From Sphingobacterium sp. ML3W (GTDB lineage Bacteria; Bacteroidota; Bacteroidia; Sphingobacteriales; Sphingobacteriaceae), in assembly GCF_029542085.1 (NCBI RefSeq), contig NZ_CP107036.1, forward strand, positions 4,464,001 through 4,528,000: a stretch of DNA of 64,000 bases, read 5' to 3'. The translations under genes were made by a program, and so were the position numbers. Each line of letters begins with the position of its first letter. The stretch's first letter is position 1. Below the pieces are notes generated by a model that worked only from the letters and a program-made list of their open reading frames with translations, was not told the origin of the DNA and made no database searches. This document shows, in pieces, positions 9,152 through 18,188 of this stretch.

Positions 9152-11329
9152 ATGAACAGACGCACGATTCTCACGCTCTTATTTACGTATAGTATCTTAT
9201 ACCCTGCTTGTGCACAAGAAAAAGCAACAAAGACAATTGGGCTAAGGGAGGTATACATTGAAGGGGGACGTTACAAAAAATCAGCTGAAGGTGCAATGTC
9301 CATAGATGTCCTAACCAGTGATTCATTACAGAAATATCAGGCCGGCAGTTTGATGCAAACTTTAAGCCGACTTCCTGGAGTGAATGCCATAGGCATCGGC
9401 GCTAGTCAATCCAAACCACAAATCCGGGGTCTCGGTTTTAATCGGGTGGCCACTGTCGAAAATGGAATTAAGCACGAAGGACAGCAATGGGGCCTGGATC
9501 ATGGGTTGGAAATTGATCAATATAGCATTGGCACTGCTGAAATTATTAAAGGAGCTAGTTCATTTATGTATGGATCAGATGCTATTGGTGGTGTCATACG
9601 CCTATCCTCGCCAGCGGAACTCCAAGAGAATGGTTTGAAAGGTCATATCAACTTATTTAACAGGTCCAATAATGCCACCTATGGGGGTTCCTTACAATTA
9701 CAGGGCAAAAATGGTAACTGGGTTTTTGGTGGCGGAGTAACACATTTGGGCTACGCCGACTATCGTGTACCGACCGACACAGTATATGTTTACAACTATG
9801 CTATCCGGTTAAAAGATCGACAGGTTCGCAATACCGCAGGACAAGAGACCAGTTTTCAACTTCGAGGCGGTTATGTCTCCGATCGGTTTTCCTCTATCTT
9901 TTATCTGAGCAACTACCATACTAAAATCGGATTTTTCGCCAATGCACATGGTTTAGAGCCACGGGGTGTAGATACAGTACTGTATGACCGTTCTGATCGA
10001 GATATCCTTTATCCGAGTCAGCATGTTAATCATTTTAAACTCATTAGCCGAAATTATATCGCGCAGGACGCGCATAAGATCTGGATGGATCTTGGTTACC
10101 AAAGAAATTATCGGCAGGAATTCAACAACTACACCGCTCATGGATATATGCCCCCCGTTTACCCGCAGGACATGAACATTCCGATGAATCTCGAACGACT
10201 GTATGATAAAGAGATCTATCATATGACTTTAAAAGATGAATTTGCTTTGGCTACACATCGGCTCACTATAGGTGGTAATGTTGAATATCAACGTAACAAC
10301 ATCGATGGCTGGAGCTTCCTTATCCCTTCCTATAGACAAAAAGCACTAGGTGTATTTATCTACGATCAATATCCGATCAACGAACAAACAACACTCTATG
10401 GTGCATTACGTTATGATCACAGCAATATCCACAGCTCGCCTTATCAAGATTGGTTTGCATCCAAACTGGAAAACAATCAATCTGCTCATATCGTCCGGGC
10501 GGACGAACTTCATCGTAGTTTCAATAGTCTCGTTTGGTCTCTTGGTGCAACACGGCAAATGGGTTTATGGGAGGCAAAATTGAATGTTGGTAAAAGTTTC
10601 CGGGCACCTATTGCGCAGGAACTGGCTGCCAATGGTGTGAACTATCATTATTTTAGTTATGAAAAGGGGGATGCGTCCCTTTCTCCCGAGCAATCCTACC
10701 AAATGGACTTATCTGTAGCTCGGCGCACCGGAAATACGTACATCGCATTCACACCTTTTTTCAATTATTTTTCCAATTATATCTACCTCAATCCTACATC
10801 GGGTTATGATCAGTACTATGGTGCTGGCAACCAAATATTTGAATATTCACAAAGCAAAGTACGGCGTTATGGTGCCGAACTAAAAGTGGAATATCGTCCT
10901 TTAACCCATTGGAAAGTAGAATTATTGGGTGAATATGTTCGATCTGAACAACTTTCAGGCAGCAAGAAAGGTTATACATTACCCTTTTCTCCCGCCCCTT
11001 CACTTGTATTGGATCTCAGTTGGTCTCCCAAAAGTAGCACCTATTTTAAGGAGCCTTACCTCTCCTTGGATTCCAAATGGACAGCTAGCCAAAAGCATAT
11101 TGTCCCACCAGAAGAAAAAACAAAAGGTTATCAAATTCTCAATTTCAGAGCGGGAACACAGCTGATCCTGGGCAAATCAGCACTTCAATTGCGCTTACAA
11201 GTTCAGAACATTTTTAACACAAGATATATGGATCACACCAGTTTCTACCGGCTGATCTCACTCCCTGAACAGGGACGAAATATCATCCTATCTGTCGGGA
11301 TCCCTTTCGGAACCCAAAATCGAACCTAA
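9152..11329 (+). CDS. TonB-dependent outer membrane receptor (metal uptake candidate)
   Basis: 725 residues from the ATG at 9152; a TTG directly before it is in frame but less likely. Signal peptide about 1-22 (ending YPACAQ), plug domain with 'SLMQTLSRLPGVNAIGIG' and 'SQSKPQIRGLGFNRVATVENGIKHEGQQWGLDHGLEID', 'GSDAIGGVI', then a barrel ending 'GRNIILSVGIPF'. The plug keeps several His and Gln residues where a ligand would pass. It leads a + strand set with two His-rich DUF4625 lipoproteins, behind a promoter flanked by two operator palindromes. This layout suggests uptake of a divalent metal such as zinc, an inference from context. It lacks the N-terminal regulatory Ig domain of SusC proteins. 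Confidence 0.9.
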   Translation: MNRRTILTLLFTYSILYPACAQEKATKTIGLREVYIEGGRYKKSAEGAMSIDVLTSDSLQKYQAGSLMQTLSRLPGVNAIGIGASQSKPQIRGLGFNRVATVENGIKHEGQQWGLDHGLEIDQYSIGTAEIIKGASSFMYGSDAIGGVIRLSSPAELQENGLKGHINLFNRSNNATYGGSLQLQGKNGNWVFGGGVTHLGYADYRVPTDTVYVYNYAIRLKDRQVRNTAGQETSFQLRGGYVSDRFSSIFYLSNYHTKIGFFANAHGLEPRGVDTVLYDRSDRDILYPSQHVNHFKLISRNYIAQDAHKIWMDLGYQRNYRQEFNNYTAHGYMPPVYPQDMNIPMNLERLYDKEIYHMTLKDEFALATHRLTIGGNVEYQRNNIDGWSFLIPSYRQKALGVFIYDQYPINEQTTLYGALRYDHSNIHSSPYQDWFASKLENNQSAHIVRADELHRSFNSLVWSLGATRQMGLWEAKLNVGKSFRAPIAQELAANGVNYHYFSYEKGDASLSPEQSYQMDLSVARRTGNTYIAFTPFFNYFSNYIYLNPTSGYDQYYGAGNQIFEYSQSKVRRYGAELKVEYRPLTHWKVELLGEYVRSEQLSGSKKGYTLPFSPAPSLVLDLSWSPKSSTYFKEPYLSLDSKWTASQKHIVPPEEKTKGYQILNFRAGTQLILGKSALQLRLQVQNIFNTRYMDHTSFYRLISLPEQGRNIILSVGIPFGTQNRT

Positions 11330-11390
11330 CAAACTCATTGATACAATAAAAAACAGGTGCTAACTCATCATGATAAAAATAAATATACAT

Positions 11391-11867
11391 ATGCAAACAC
11401 TCAAAAAATATGCGCTCATGGCCATCATAGCTGCCTCTACCATCGCTTGTAAGAAAGATAAGGAAAATATTGATACCGAAAAACCAACAATAGATATCAG
11501 TGCAGCGACCGCTTTTCCGAAACAATGCAGCCAAATCAGACGTGGATCCAGTTTTACGTTCCGCGCAAAACTATCCGACAATGTCGCTTTGGGCAGCTAC
11601 AGTATTGACGTTCATCATAATTTTGACCATCATTCACACAGTACCGAAGTGGAGGAATGCACATTAGAGCCGATCAAGAAACCAATCAAACCATTTGTTC
11701 TGGTCAAATCTGTTAATATACCGGGGCAACCACAACAGTATGATGCCCAATTTCAGATTGATGTCCCTGCAGACGTCGATCCCGGAAACTATCACTTTAT
11801 GATCCAAGTGACGGATCAATCCGGCTGGAGTATCCAACGTGGAATCAGCGTACGTATCACTGAATAA
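11391..11867 (+). CDS. DUF4625 His-rich lipoprotein
   Basis: 158 residues if started at the ATG at 11391, which gives a compact lipoprotein signal (Cys20, STIAC); an in-frame ATG at 11370 would add seven residues. The mature part is one Ig-like DUF4625 module with a His cluster, 'VHHNFDHHSHS', followed by acidic and Cys residues (EVEECTLE). It closes with 'VDPGNYHFMIQVTDQSGW', a motif shared with the next gene. The His cluster is a plausible metal-binding site. It lies 61 bp after the TonB receptor stop and probably delivers or senses the receptor's ligand at the cell surface. No experimental function is known to me. Confidence 0.75.
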   Translation: MQTLKKYALMAIIAASTIACKKDKENIDTEKPTIDISAATAFPKQCSQIRRGSSFTFRAKLSDNVALGSYSIDVHHNFDHHSHSTEVEECTLEPIKKPIKPFVLVKSVNIPGQPQQYDAQFQIDVPADVDPGNYHFMIQVTDQSGWSIQRGISVRITE

Positions 11868-11923
11868 CAGCGCCCTAACAGACAAAATACTTCGATTATT
11901 TTCTATCATAAAATTTAAATCCA

Positions 11924-12943
11924 ATGAACACGAAAACTAGAAACATCAACTTTTTATTACTGTTTACAGCACTTTTCTTCGGCTTTCTGTCTTCTTGTAA
12001 GAAAGACAACGCCGATATTCCTGTCACAACAAAACCTACGATCGGCACCTTAGAAATTGGATCTGGCAATAATAAAACGGTCAAGGCCGGAACAGACCTC
12101 CATCTCGAAGGTGATATCGTCGCTGAAGCTCTTATCGACAAGATTGAGATCGAAATCCATCAGGAAGGTGGCTCCTTCAAATTTGCCAAAATTTATACTG
12201 ATGAGAAATATGTTGGCAAAAAAAATGTGACTTTTCATGAGCACATCGACATACCATCTGAAGCTCCTGCTGGTCAATATCATTTTCACTTTACAGTGAC
12301 GGATAAGGCCGGAAACACAACGACTGTAGAATCTCCATTGACCGTTCAGGCATCAGAGGCGAGAGCCAGCTATAAACTGATTTTTACAGAAGTCAAAGGT
12401 TCGGCTCATGGCAACCATTTTCATGATCTTGCCGACAAAGATAATGTAGAACCCACTACCATCAGCTTCGACAATACTGGTAAAGCAATAGCTGGTCATG
12501 CTCATCTTAAACCGGCAGGAATTTATAAAATTGAGCTAAAACAATTTGACGCCAATTCCAAAGAAATCCAAGGGCAATACATCAAGAACAAAACAACGGC
12601 AGATTATTACAAAGCATTCCTGACCAACGCACCTTTTGTGTTAAATTCAAAAAGTAAAAATGAAAGCGGAGCCATATTTCAACCTAGGGAAACAAAATAT
12701 GAAGATGGCACAGCTGTTAATGGAGCCCTAGAAACTACAGGTATTATTACTTATTTTACAGCTGGCAAGGACAATGAAGGGGAAAAGAAAGTCGTCTATG
12801 TTCTTCGTAAATTTAGCGACTCTGCTACCAAACCCAAAATCACACGCGACGATTGGAACCATTCGGATTATGTGACCAGGTATCCTGGTGAAGATGTGAT
12901 TAAATTATCTTTCGAACTCCATGCCGAAGAGGGCGAAGATTAA
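11924..12943 (+). CDS. DUF4625 lipoprotein with second His-rich domain
   Basis: 339 residues with a lipoprotein signal (Cys25, LSSC). Residues about 35-145 form a DUF4625 Ig-like module containing 'FHEHIDIPSEAPAGQYHFHFTV', closely parallel to the motif in the preceding gene. The C-terminal half (about 150-339) is a separate domain with 'HGNHFHDL' and 'GHAHLKPAG', a further His-rich pattern. A surface metal-binding or metal-delivery role beside the TonB receptor is the simplest reading. The gene ends 27 bp before a strong hairpin terminator, so the operon is receptor, short DUF4625, long DUF4625. Confidence 0.75.
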   Translation: MNTKTRNINFLLLFTALFFGFLSSCKKDNADIPVTTKPTIGTLEIGSGNNKTVKAGTDLHLEGDIVAEALIDKIEIEIHQEGGSFKFAKIYTDEKYVGKKNVTFHEHIDIPSEAPAGQYHFHFTVTDKAGNTTTVESPLTVQASEARASYKLIFTEVKGSAHGNHFHDLADKDNVEPTTISFDNTGKAIAGHAHLKPAGIYKIELKQFDANSKEIQGQYIKNKTTADYYKAFLTNAPFVLNSKSKNESGAIFQPRETKYEDGTAVNGALETTGIITYFTAGKDNEGEKKVVYVLRKFSDSATKPKITRDDWNHSDYVTRYPGEDVIKLSFELHAEEGED

Positions 12944-12969
12944 TTTAGGGAGAAAGATAATTTAAATAA

Positions 12970-13008
12970 AAAGCACCTGGTTACGCATGCTAACCAAGTG
13001 CTTTTTTT
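12970..13008. terminator. Bidirectional terminator between DUF4625 and PepSY-like genes
   Basis: Arms 12970-12983 and 12991-13004 pair over 13 of 14 positions (GCAC/GTGC and TGGTTA/TAACCA). The plus strand has a run of Ts after the hairpin and the minus strand has Ts from the A run at 12968-12972, so it can serve both convergent operons. Confidence 0.8.
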
Positions 13009-13032
13009 ACTAAACCAAACTCGCTATTCAGA

Positions 13033-13482
13033 TTAATCTCTTATTTTACCCAATACATTCCCCTGTGTATCGACGACAAGTTTCCATTCGTCTGTCTGAC
13101 TTTTCACTTCGAATGCATAAGTAATCTTTTGTTCCTCAGTGATCCTTTTTACATCTTCTATACGATAGCCCGGAAAATCCTTTTTCACCTTTGCAATAAC
13201 AGCTTTTGGTAAATCATTTTTTGCAAACTCTTCTTTGTGACGCACAATTTTACCATTACTTTGAATCCATACCTCATGATCTGTTCCAAACAAACCTGTT
13301 TCGAACTCAGCTTCATATAGTCCCGCTTTCAGTTCCCAGTCTATCCCTTTGGCTTTTGGAAATTTCTGTTGAAAACTATTCACCACCACAGCAGGTACCT
13401 GACTTTGGGGAATATCCTGAGCAAAAGCTCCAATTGTTGAGAGTGCAAGAGTACATGCACTTAATATCATTTTACCGTTCAT
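13033..13482 (-). CDS. PepSY-like secreted protein
   Basis: 149 residues with a signal peptide (about 1-21, ending GAFAQ). The mature part carries two beta-lactamase-inhibitor-like PepSY repeats: 'VPAVVVNSFQQKFPKAKGIDWELKAGLYEAEFE' in parts and 'LPKAVIAKVKKDFPGYRIEDVKRITEEQKITYAFEV', each helix plus strands. Such proteins are periplasmic and of unclear role. It lies 61 bp downstream of a histidine kinase gene on the same strand. PepSY-like proteins next to two-component systems are common in this phylum and may modulate the kinase sensor, or be its output; this is inference. Confidence 0.85.
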   Translation of the reverse strand: MNGKMILSACTLALSTIGAFAQDIPQSQVPAVVVNSFQQKFPKAKGIDWELKAGLYEAEFETGLFGTDHEVWIQSNGKIVRHKEEFAKNDLPKAVIAKVKKDFPGYRIEDVKRITEEQKITYAFEVKSQTDEWKLVVDTQGNVLGKIRD

Positions 13483-13543
13483 GACTTTACTATTTTTAAT
13501 GTATTACAAAGTAAACCCACGATTCTGTAAAGATTTGGGAATG

Positions 13544-14842
13544 TTATTTATGCTGGTATGCTGGGCGAAAATCTAGCTTAAATATATGTTGACTTTTGTC
13601 ATAATGATAGGAAATAGAAAAACCATATAAATTACATATTGCCTGAACGATCGCCAGCCCCAGACCAGTACCTTTGGACGAGGCATCCGATTTATAGAAC
13701 CTTGAAAACACATGCTCATTTTCCAGAGCAGTCTGTCCGCTCGTATTCGCAACTATAAGTGTATTTTCAGCAATCGCTATGTTTACCTCCCCCCCATCCA
13801 TATTATGAAACAATGCATTACGGATCAAATTTGATACAACGATATTGGCCAGAGCACTATCTAATCGTACCTTAAGTTTATCTTGTTGTCTGACATTGAT
13901 CTTAATATTTTTAAAAGCGGCAATATCTTCTAGTTCATCAGCGATATGTGTGACAAGCTGATTGATTGAGAGATCTTCGTTGTGCAGGAATTGTTTGTTC
14001 TCAATCTTGCTGAGCAGCAATAATGATTTATTCAATCGAACAAGTCTCTCTGCTGTGTTTAGTACTTCGGCGATTGTATTCAACTGTTCAGATTGTAGCC
14101 CCCCTGTTTCAGCCATCATTTCCAACTTATTGATCATAATAGCCAAGGGTGTCTGTAACTCATGTGACGCATTACCAATAAACTGTTTCTGCTGTTCATA
14201 CGTTTCCTCATTATGATGGATTAAGGTTGTGACAGCGAGCTGTAAATCTTTAAACTCCTGGATATTGGTATTCATCGCTGGCTTATCGTCCGATTTTCCC
14301 AGCCGGAATTTCGTCAACTGATCTAAAAACCGATACAATGGGCTCCATAATCGCTGTATAACAACTTTATTGATTGAGACAATACTGACAACCAAGAGGA
14401 CAAATAAAATCAAGACAGAATAAAACAGGTTCTTGATCAAATCACTTTCCTCGATCATTGAATTGATAATTGATAACTCGTAGTAGTGCCCCTTATGCTC
14501 AAATGCAGTAGTCAGCATGCGTACGGGCTCCAATTCAGGTTCCGGATCGTCATCATCCTGCATATATAACAAGGTGTCTTTATATACATTCTGCATTTTA
14601 ATCGCCTGTTGCTCGGAAATTTCACGTACCTTATAATTGTTAATTCCAAATTCCAGGTCTGGAGATACAAGTGTCTCAGAAGCCAGTTCCTGAATAATTA
14701 AGCGTTTTTGATTCTCCAATTCCTCATCTATATTATCATGGATTACTTCCAACATAAATAAATAAAAGATGGTCGACCATACCGCAATGACCACCAGCAC
14801 CGAAATAGAGAGATATTTGAGCGTTTGATTGGCTAATTTCAT
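13544..14842 (-). CDS. Sensor histidine kinase (OmpR-system type)
   Basis: 432 residues: two membrane segments (about 12-32 and 136-157) enclosing a periplasmic sensor of about 100 residues with an acidic 'QDDDDPEPELEP' stretch, then a dimerisation domain with the phospho-acceptor His in 'IGNASHELQTPLAI' and a HATPase_c domain with 'NLIRNALFHN' (N box) and 'GTGLGLAIV' (G2 box). The acidic sensor stretch could bind a cation. Its ATG overlaps the stop of the response regulator by 4 bp (ATGA), which shows translational coupling. The PepSY-like gene follows. Confidence 0.93.
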   Translation of the reverse strand: MKLANQTLKYLSISVLVVIAVWSTIFYLFMLEVIHDNIDEELENQKRLIIQELASETLVSPDLEFGINNYKVREISEQQAIKMQNVYKDTLLYMQDDDDPEPELEPVRMLTTAFEHKGHYYELSIINSMIEESDLIKNLFYSVLILFVLLVVSIVSINKVVIQRLWSPLYRFLDQLTKFRLGKSDDKPAMNTNIQEFKDLQLAVTTLIHHNEETYEQQKQFIGNASHELQTPLAIMINKLEMMAETGGLQSEQLNTIAEVLNTAERLVRLNKSLLLLSKIENKQFLHNEDLSINQLVTHIADELEDIAAFKNIKINVRQQDKLKVRLDSALANIVVSNLIRNALFHNMDGGEVNIAIAENTLIVANTSGQTALENEHVFSRFYKSDASSKGTGLGLAIVQAICNLYGFSISYHYDKSQHIFKLDFRPAYQHK

Positions 14843-15516
14843 TTTTCAACAAGTTTATACCCTATTCCATACACCGCTTCAAAATCAACTTCCGCTTTTT
14901 TCGCTAAAAATTTCTTTCGCAAATTCTTTATCTGTGAATAGATAAAATCGAGGTTATCTGCTTGATCCGTATTATCTCCCCAAACATGCTCTGCTAGTGC
15001 ATTCTTGCTTACAAGACGGTTTTTATTGAGTAAAAAGTAATTGAGGATATCAAATTCTTTTCTATTCAAAGCGACAGATTCGCCGTTAATCGAAAGACTA
15101 CGCTCGTTCAGATCAAGCACGAGATTGCCCATCTCCAAAGTATTTTTGCCATCCCGTTGTTTTCTGCGTAATACTGCTTTAATCCGCGCATTTAATTCGG
15201 CAATATGAAAGGGTTTGGTCAGATAGTCATCCGCTCCAAGTTCCAGTCCCTTTAGCTTGTCATCCAACGAATCTTTTGCAGAGATAATAATAACATTATC
15301 CGACTTGCCTTCCTTTTTCAGTAGATCCAATACCTGCAGTCCACTCCCGCCCGGAAGCATGATATCCAATAAAACACAATCATAGTCATAGACCGACACC
15401 TTATCCAGCGCAGATCTAAAATCGCTAGCTGTTTCTACAATATAATCCTCTTTGACAAGAGAGTCCTTTAATATCTCTCTCAATTCCGCTTCATCTTCAA
15501 TTACAAGTACTTTCAT
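14839..15516 (-). CDS. OmpR/PhoB-family response regulator
   Basis: 225 residues. The receiver domain (about 1-115) has the acidic pair near the start (IEDEAE), the phosphorylated Asp in 'YDCVLLDIMLPGGSG' and the Lys in 'DYLTKPF'. The C-terminal winged helix (about 130-222) has 'LNRKEFDILNYFLLNKNRLVSKNALAEHVWG' in parts, typical of OmpR/PhoB DNA binding. It is first in the operon regulator, kinase, PepSY-like. A TACATTTG -7-like box is on the minus strand at 15585-15592, about 70 bp upstream, but I see no matching -33 element. Confidence 0.95.
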   Translation of the reverse strand: MKVLVIEDEAELREILKDSLVKEDYIVETASDFRSALDKVSVYDYDCVLLDIMLPGGSGLQVLDLLKKEGKSDNVIIISAKDSLDDKLKGLELGADDYLTKPFHIAELNARIKAVLRRKQRDGKNTLEMGNLVLDLNERSLSINGESVALNRKEFDILNYFLLNKNRLVSKNALAEHVWGDNTDQADNLDFIYSQIKNLRKKFLAKKAEVDFEAVYGIGYKLVEK

Positions 15517-15734
15517 TGGACTATTGTTTTTTTATTACCGAATCTCAATACTGCTTAACTCCAGTTATATTGCTCTCATCGCTACAAATGTATCCCCAAT
15601 TTAGGAAAGAATTAGGAAAATGACTACTGTTAGTTGACTACAGTCACACAGTGCAGATCGAATAGCCTATTTATTTTTGCGTATTAGCGAAAAAACAAAG
15701 CGCATTTCGTATTTTAGGTCTGATACGATCTACT

Positions 15735-16595
15735 ATGGACAAACGCAATGCTAACATCTGGGCGCCTGTCATTGGACTGGACGGTTTTCGCAAAGAACAG
15801 ACCGCCGGCCGTGAAGAGCTTCTTTTCAATGAATTACATGGTGAAAGGCTAATAGACAAGCCCCATAAGCATGATTTTTTTATTATTAATTTATTTGATA
15901 AAGCTTCTGGTGTGCATACGATTGATTCGATAGACTATCCCATTAAAGGCCATCAGGTACATGTACTATTCCCAGGTCAGATGCACAAATGGCATATCCA
16001 TGCAGGTACTATCGGCTACCAGTTAATGATCGAACGGTCTTTTTTCGAGCATTTTGCTCCCTTCTTTCGCTTTTCCTTTACTAATTATCAGAATCATCCT
16101 GTAATCGACCTGACCAAGGAGGCCTTCATTCAGCTACATTATGAATTTGAATCTGTCAAAAAGGAATTGGAAAGAGAGCATTCACTGATTCCCTTGATTA
16201 CGGCTCGTGCTGGTGTTATCGCTGCTATTGTCAGCAGAGAAGCAGAGCATGTCTTCACCGAATTTAAAGTCTATCAATCCGTCCCTCGGCTTGCCAAATT
16301 TAACATGCTTATAGATGAATTTTTCAGAACACAAAAATTGGTCGCCTTCTATGCGGACAAGCTGCATATTTCTCCAAACTATCTCAATATTCTGTGTAAA
16401 AAGCACTTGAAAATCTCCGCCACCCAACTTATCCACCAACGGATTTGTGTTGAAGCAAAGCGCCTTCTCCAAAGTACGGAATCCTCCATTAAGGAAATTA
16501 CATTTGAATTGGGCTTTGCTGATCAAGCCTATTTTTCCAATTTCTTCAAACAGCAGACTGGTGTAAGTCCAAGTGATTTTAGAGAAAAAAGATAA
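15735..16595 (+). CDS. AraC-family transcriptional regulator
   Basis: 286 residues. The N-terminal ~150 residues form a cupin-type sensing domain ('KPHKHDFFIINLFDKASGVHTID' in parts, then 'VHVLFPGQMHKWH'), and the C-terminal ~100 hold two helix-turn-helix motifs: 'FYADKLHISPNYLNILCKK' and 'SIKEITFELGFADQAYFSNFFKQQTGVSPSDFR', the AraC signature. It is probably a cytoplasmic activator responding to a small molecule. It sits 119 bp upstream of two amidohydrolase genes on the same strand and is the obvious candidate to control them. Confidence 0.93.
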   Translation: MDKRNANIWAPVIGLDGFRKEQTAGREELLFNELHGERLIDKPHKHDFFIINLFDKASGVHTIDSIDYPIKGHQVHVLFPGQMHKWHIHAGTIGYQLMIERSFFEHFAPFFRFSFTNYQNHPVIDLTKEAFIQLHYEFESVKKELEREHSLIPLITARAGVIAAIVSREAEHVFTEFKVYQSVPRLAKFNMLIDEFFRTQKLVAFYADKLHISPNYLNILCKKHLKISATQLIHQRICVEAKRLLQSTESSIKEITFELGFADQAYFSNFFKQQTGVSPSDFREKR

Positions 16596-16714
16596 ATCGC
16601 ACAAGAAATGGCAGAAATTGCCCAGTAATACTAAAGCTCCCTGTATATACCTTTGTAAAAGGCTGATCGACTTTATTGATCGTCAATTAGATTGTAACGT
16701 AAATAGGAAATAAA

Positions 16715-18064
16715 ATGAAACCAATAGCGCTTTCACGTAAGGAATTTATACGAAACTCTGCCCTAGCACTTGCTGGAGCAACATTAATCCCAGGAATGTT
16801 ATTAGCAGAAGATGGCGGCCAACTCCCTCATCAGCATATTTTGGACGGACATCAAGGCAAAAAAAGTTATATCCTAAAGAATGTTCTGTTGGAAACAGGT
16901 TTTGAGTATGATGGAAACGGCAATGTCATCGCAACAAAAACCGGTCTTTTCTCCATACAGATCGAAGCAGGAAAAATCAAAAAAATAGGTCCCAACAGTA
17001 CTGCTACAAATGCCATAGATGCAAAGGGCCGATTGATGCTTCCTTCTTTTAGAGACATGCACATTCATCTGGACAAGACATTCTACGGTGATAAATGGCA
17101 AGCTGTACGACGAGGTGCAGGTGGTGTAAAAGGAATGATTGCACTCGAACAACAAATCCTTCCTGAGCTACTGAAAAATTCAACCTATAAAGCGGAAAAA
17201 CTAATTGAATTACTGCAATCCAAGGGCACAGCTTTCGCACGCAGCCATGTAAACATAGAGCCTACATCTAAGTTAGATTCCCTACATCACCTACAGATTG
17301 CACTAGAAAACAAAAAAAACAGTTTCGGAGCTGAACTCGTTGCCTTTCCCCAACACGGCGTATACTACACGGATTCTGTACCTTACCTGAAGGAGGCTGC
17401 AAAGACCAATATTGATTTTATCGGCGGAGTAGATCCATTTACCATCGATGGTGCCATTGAGAAAACAATGGATTTCACGGTTCAGCTGGCGCTGGATCAC
17501 AACAAAGGGATTGATATCCATTTACATGAGTCTGGAGAATCTGGGCTAAAAACGGTCGAGTATCTGATCAACAAAGTAAATGAAAACCCCGCATTGAAAG
17601 GCAAGACCTACCTCAGCCATTGTTTTGTATTGGGAAGACTGGAAAAAGCCAAACAACAGGAAATAGCAGAAAAGCTTGGTGCAGCACAGATTGGTATTGT
17701 TTCGACCATTCCTTTTGCCGGTCTAATTATGCCTATCCCTACACTGATGGAAAATAACGTCACCGTAATGACGGGAAATGATAGTATTGTCGATCATTGG
17801 AATACCTTTGGAACAGGAAGTGTACTTCAAAAAGCCAATATGGCTGCACAAGTATATGGTCAGGTCACAGAACATGGTTTGTCACGCATGCTAAAACTGG
17901 CTACTGCAGGCCCGATTCCTTTGGATGACAAAGGGAAACAGCAATGGCCAAAGCCCGGCGATGATGCAAACATCGTACTCATCGATGCGAGTTGTTCAGC
18001 TGAGGCTATTTCACGAATTTCGCCTGTAGGATCGCTTATCTATCAGGGCAATATTGTCTATTAG
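16715..18064 (+). CDS. CodA-like amidohydrolase with Tat-like signal
   Basis: 449 residues. The N-terminus 'LSRKEFIRN' followed by a hydrophobic run resembles a twin-arginine signal with RK in place of RR, so export in folded form is likely. The core matches the cytosine deaminase branch of the amidohydrolases: 'DMHIHLDK' (first metal pair HxH), 'LVAFPQHG', 'IDIHLHESGE' (metal His and the catalytic Glu three residues on), 'LSHCF' (catalytic His) and 'GNDSIVDHW' (metal Asp). It hydrolyses a C-N bond of some cyclic or amide substrate; cytosine itself is unproven. A cytoplasmic-looking paralogue follows 124 bp downstream, and an AraC regulator precedes. Confidence 0.85.
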   Translation: MKPIALSRKEFIRNSALALAGATLIPGMLLAEDGGQLPHQHILDGHQGKKSYILKNVLLETGFEYDGNGNVIATKTGLFSIQIEAGKIKKIGPNSTATNAIDAKGRLMLPSFRDMHIHLDKTFYGDKWQAVRRGAGGVKGMIALEQQILPELLKNSTYKAEKLIELLQSKGTAFARSHVNIEPTSKLDSLHHLQIALENKKNSFGAELVAFPQHGVYYTDSVPYLKEAAKTNIDFIGGVDPFTIDGAIEKTMDFTVQLALDHNKGIDIHLHESGESGLKTVEYLINKVNENPALKGKTYLSHCFVLGRLEKAKQQEIAEKLGAAQIGIVSTIPFAGLIMPIPTLMENNVTVMTGNDSIVDHWNTFGTGSVLQKANMAAQVYGQVTEHGLSRMLKLATAGPIPLDDKGKQQWPKPGDDANIVLIDASCSAEAISRISPVGSLIYQGNIVY

Positions 18065-18188
18065 GCTTCTGACAAACGAAGTACTACACCACAGATCTTT
18101 TTAACACAATGGCAGTCAATTGCTTTCAAACAAGCTTTTGATTGCCCTATTGTGAAATACAATTGCTATTAAAACAGTATTGAAAATC

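Noticed and set aside
16648..16655. TACCTTTG -7 box before the first amidohydrolase gene
   Set aside because: The nearest TTG is 27 bp upstream, too far for the normal spacer, so I do not claim a promoter.
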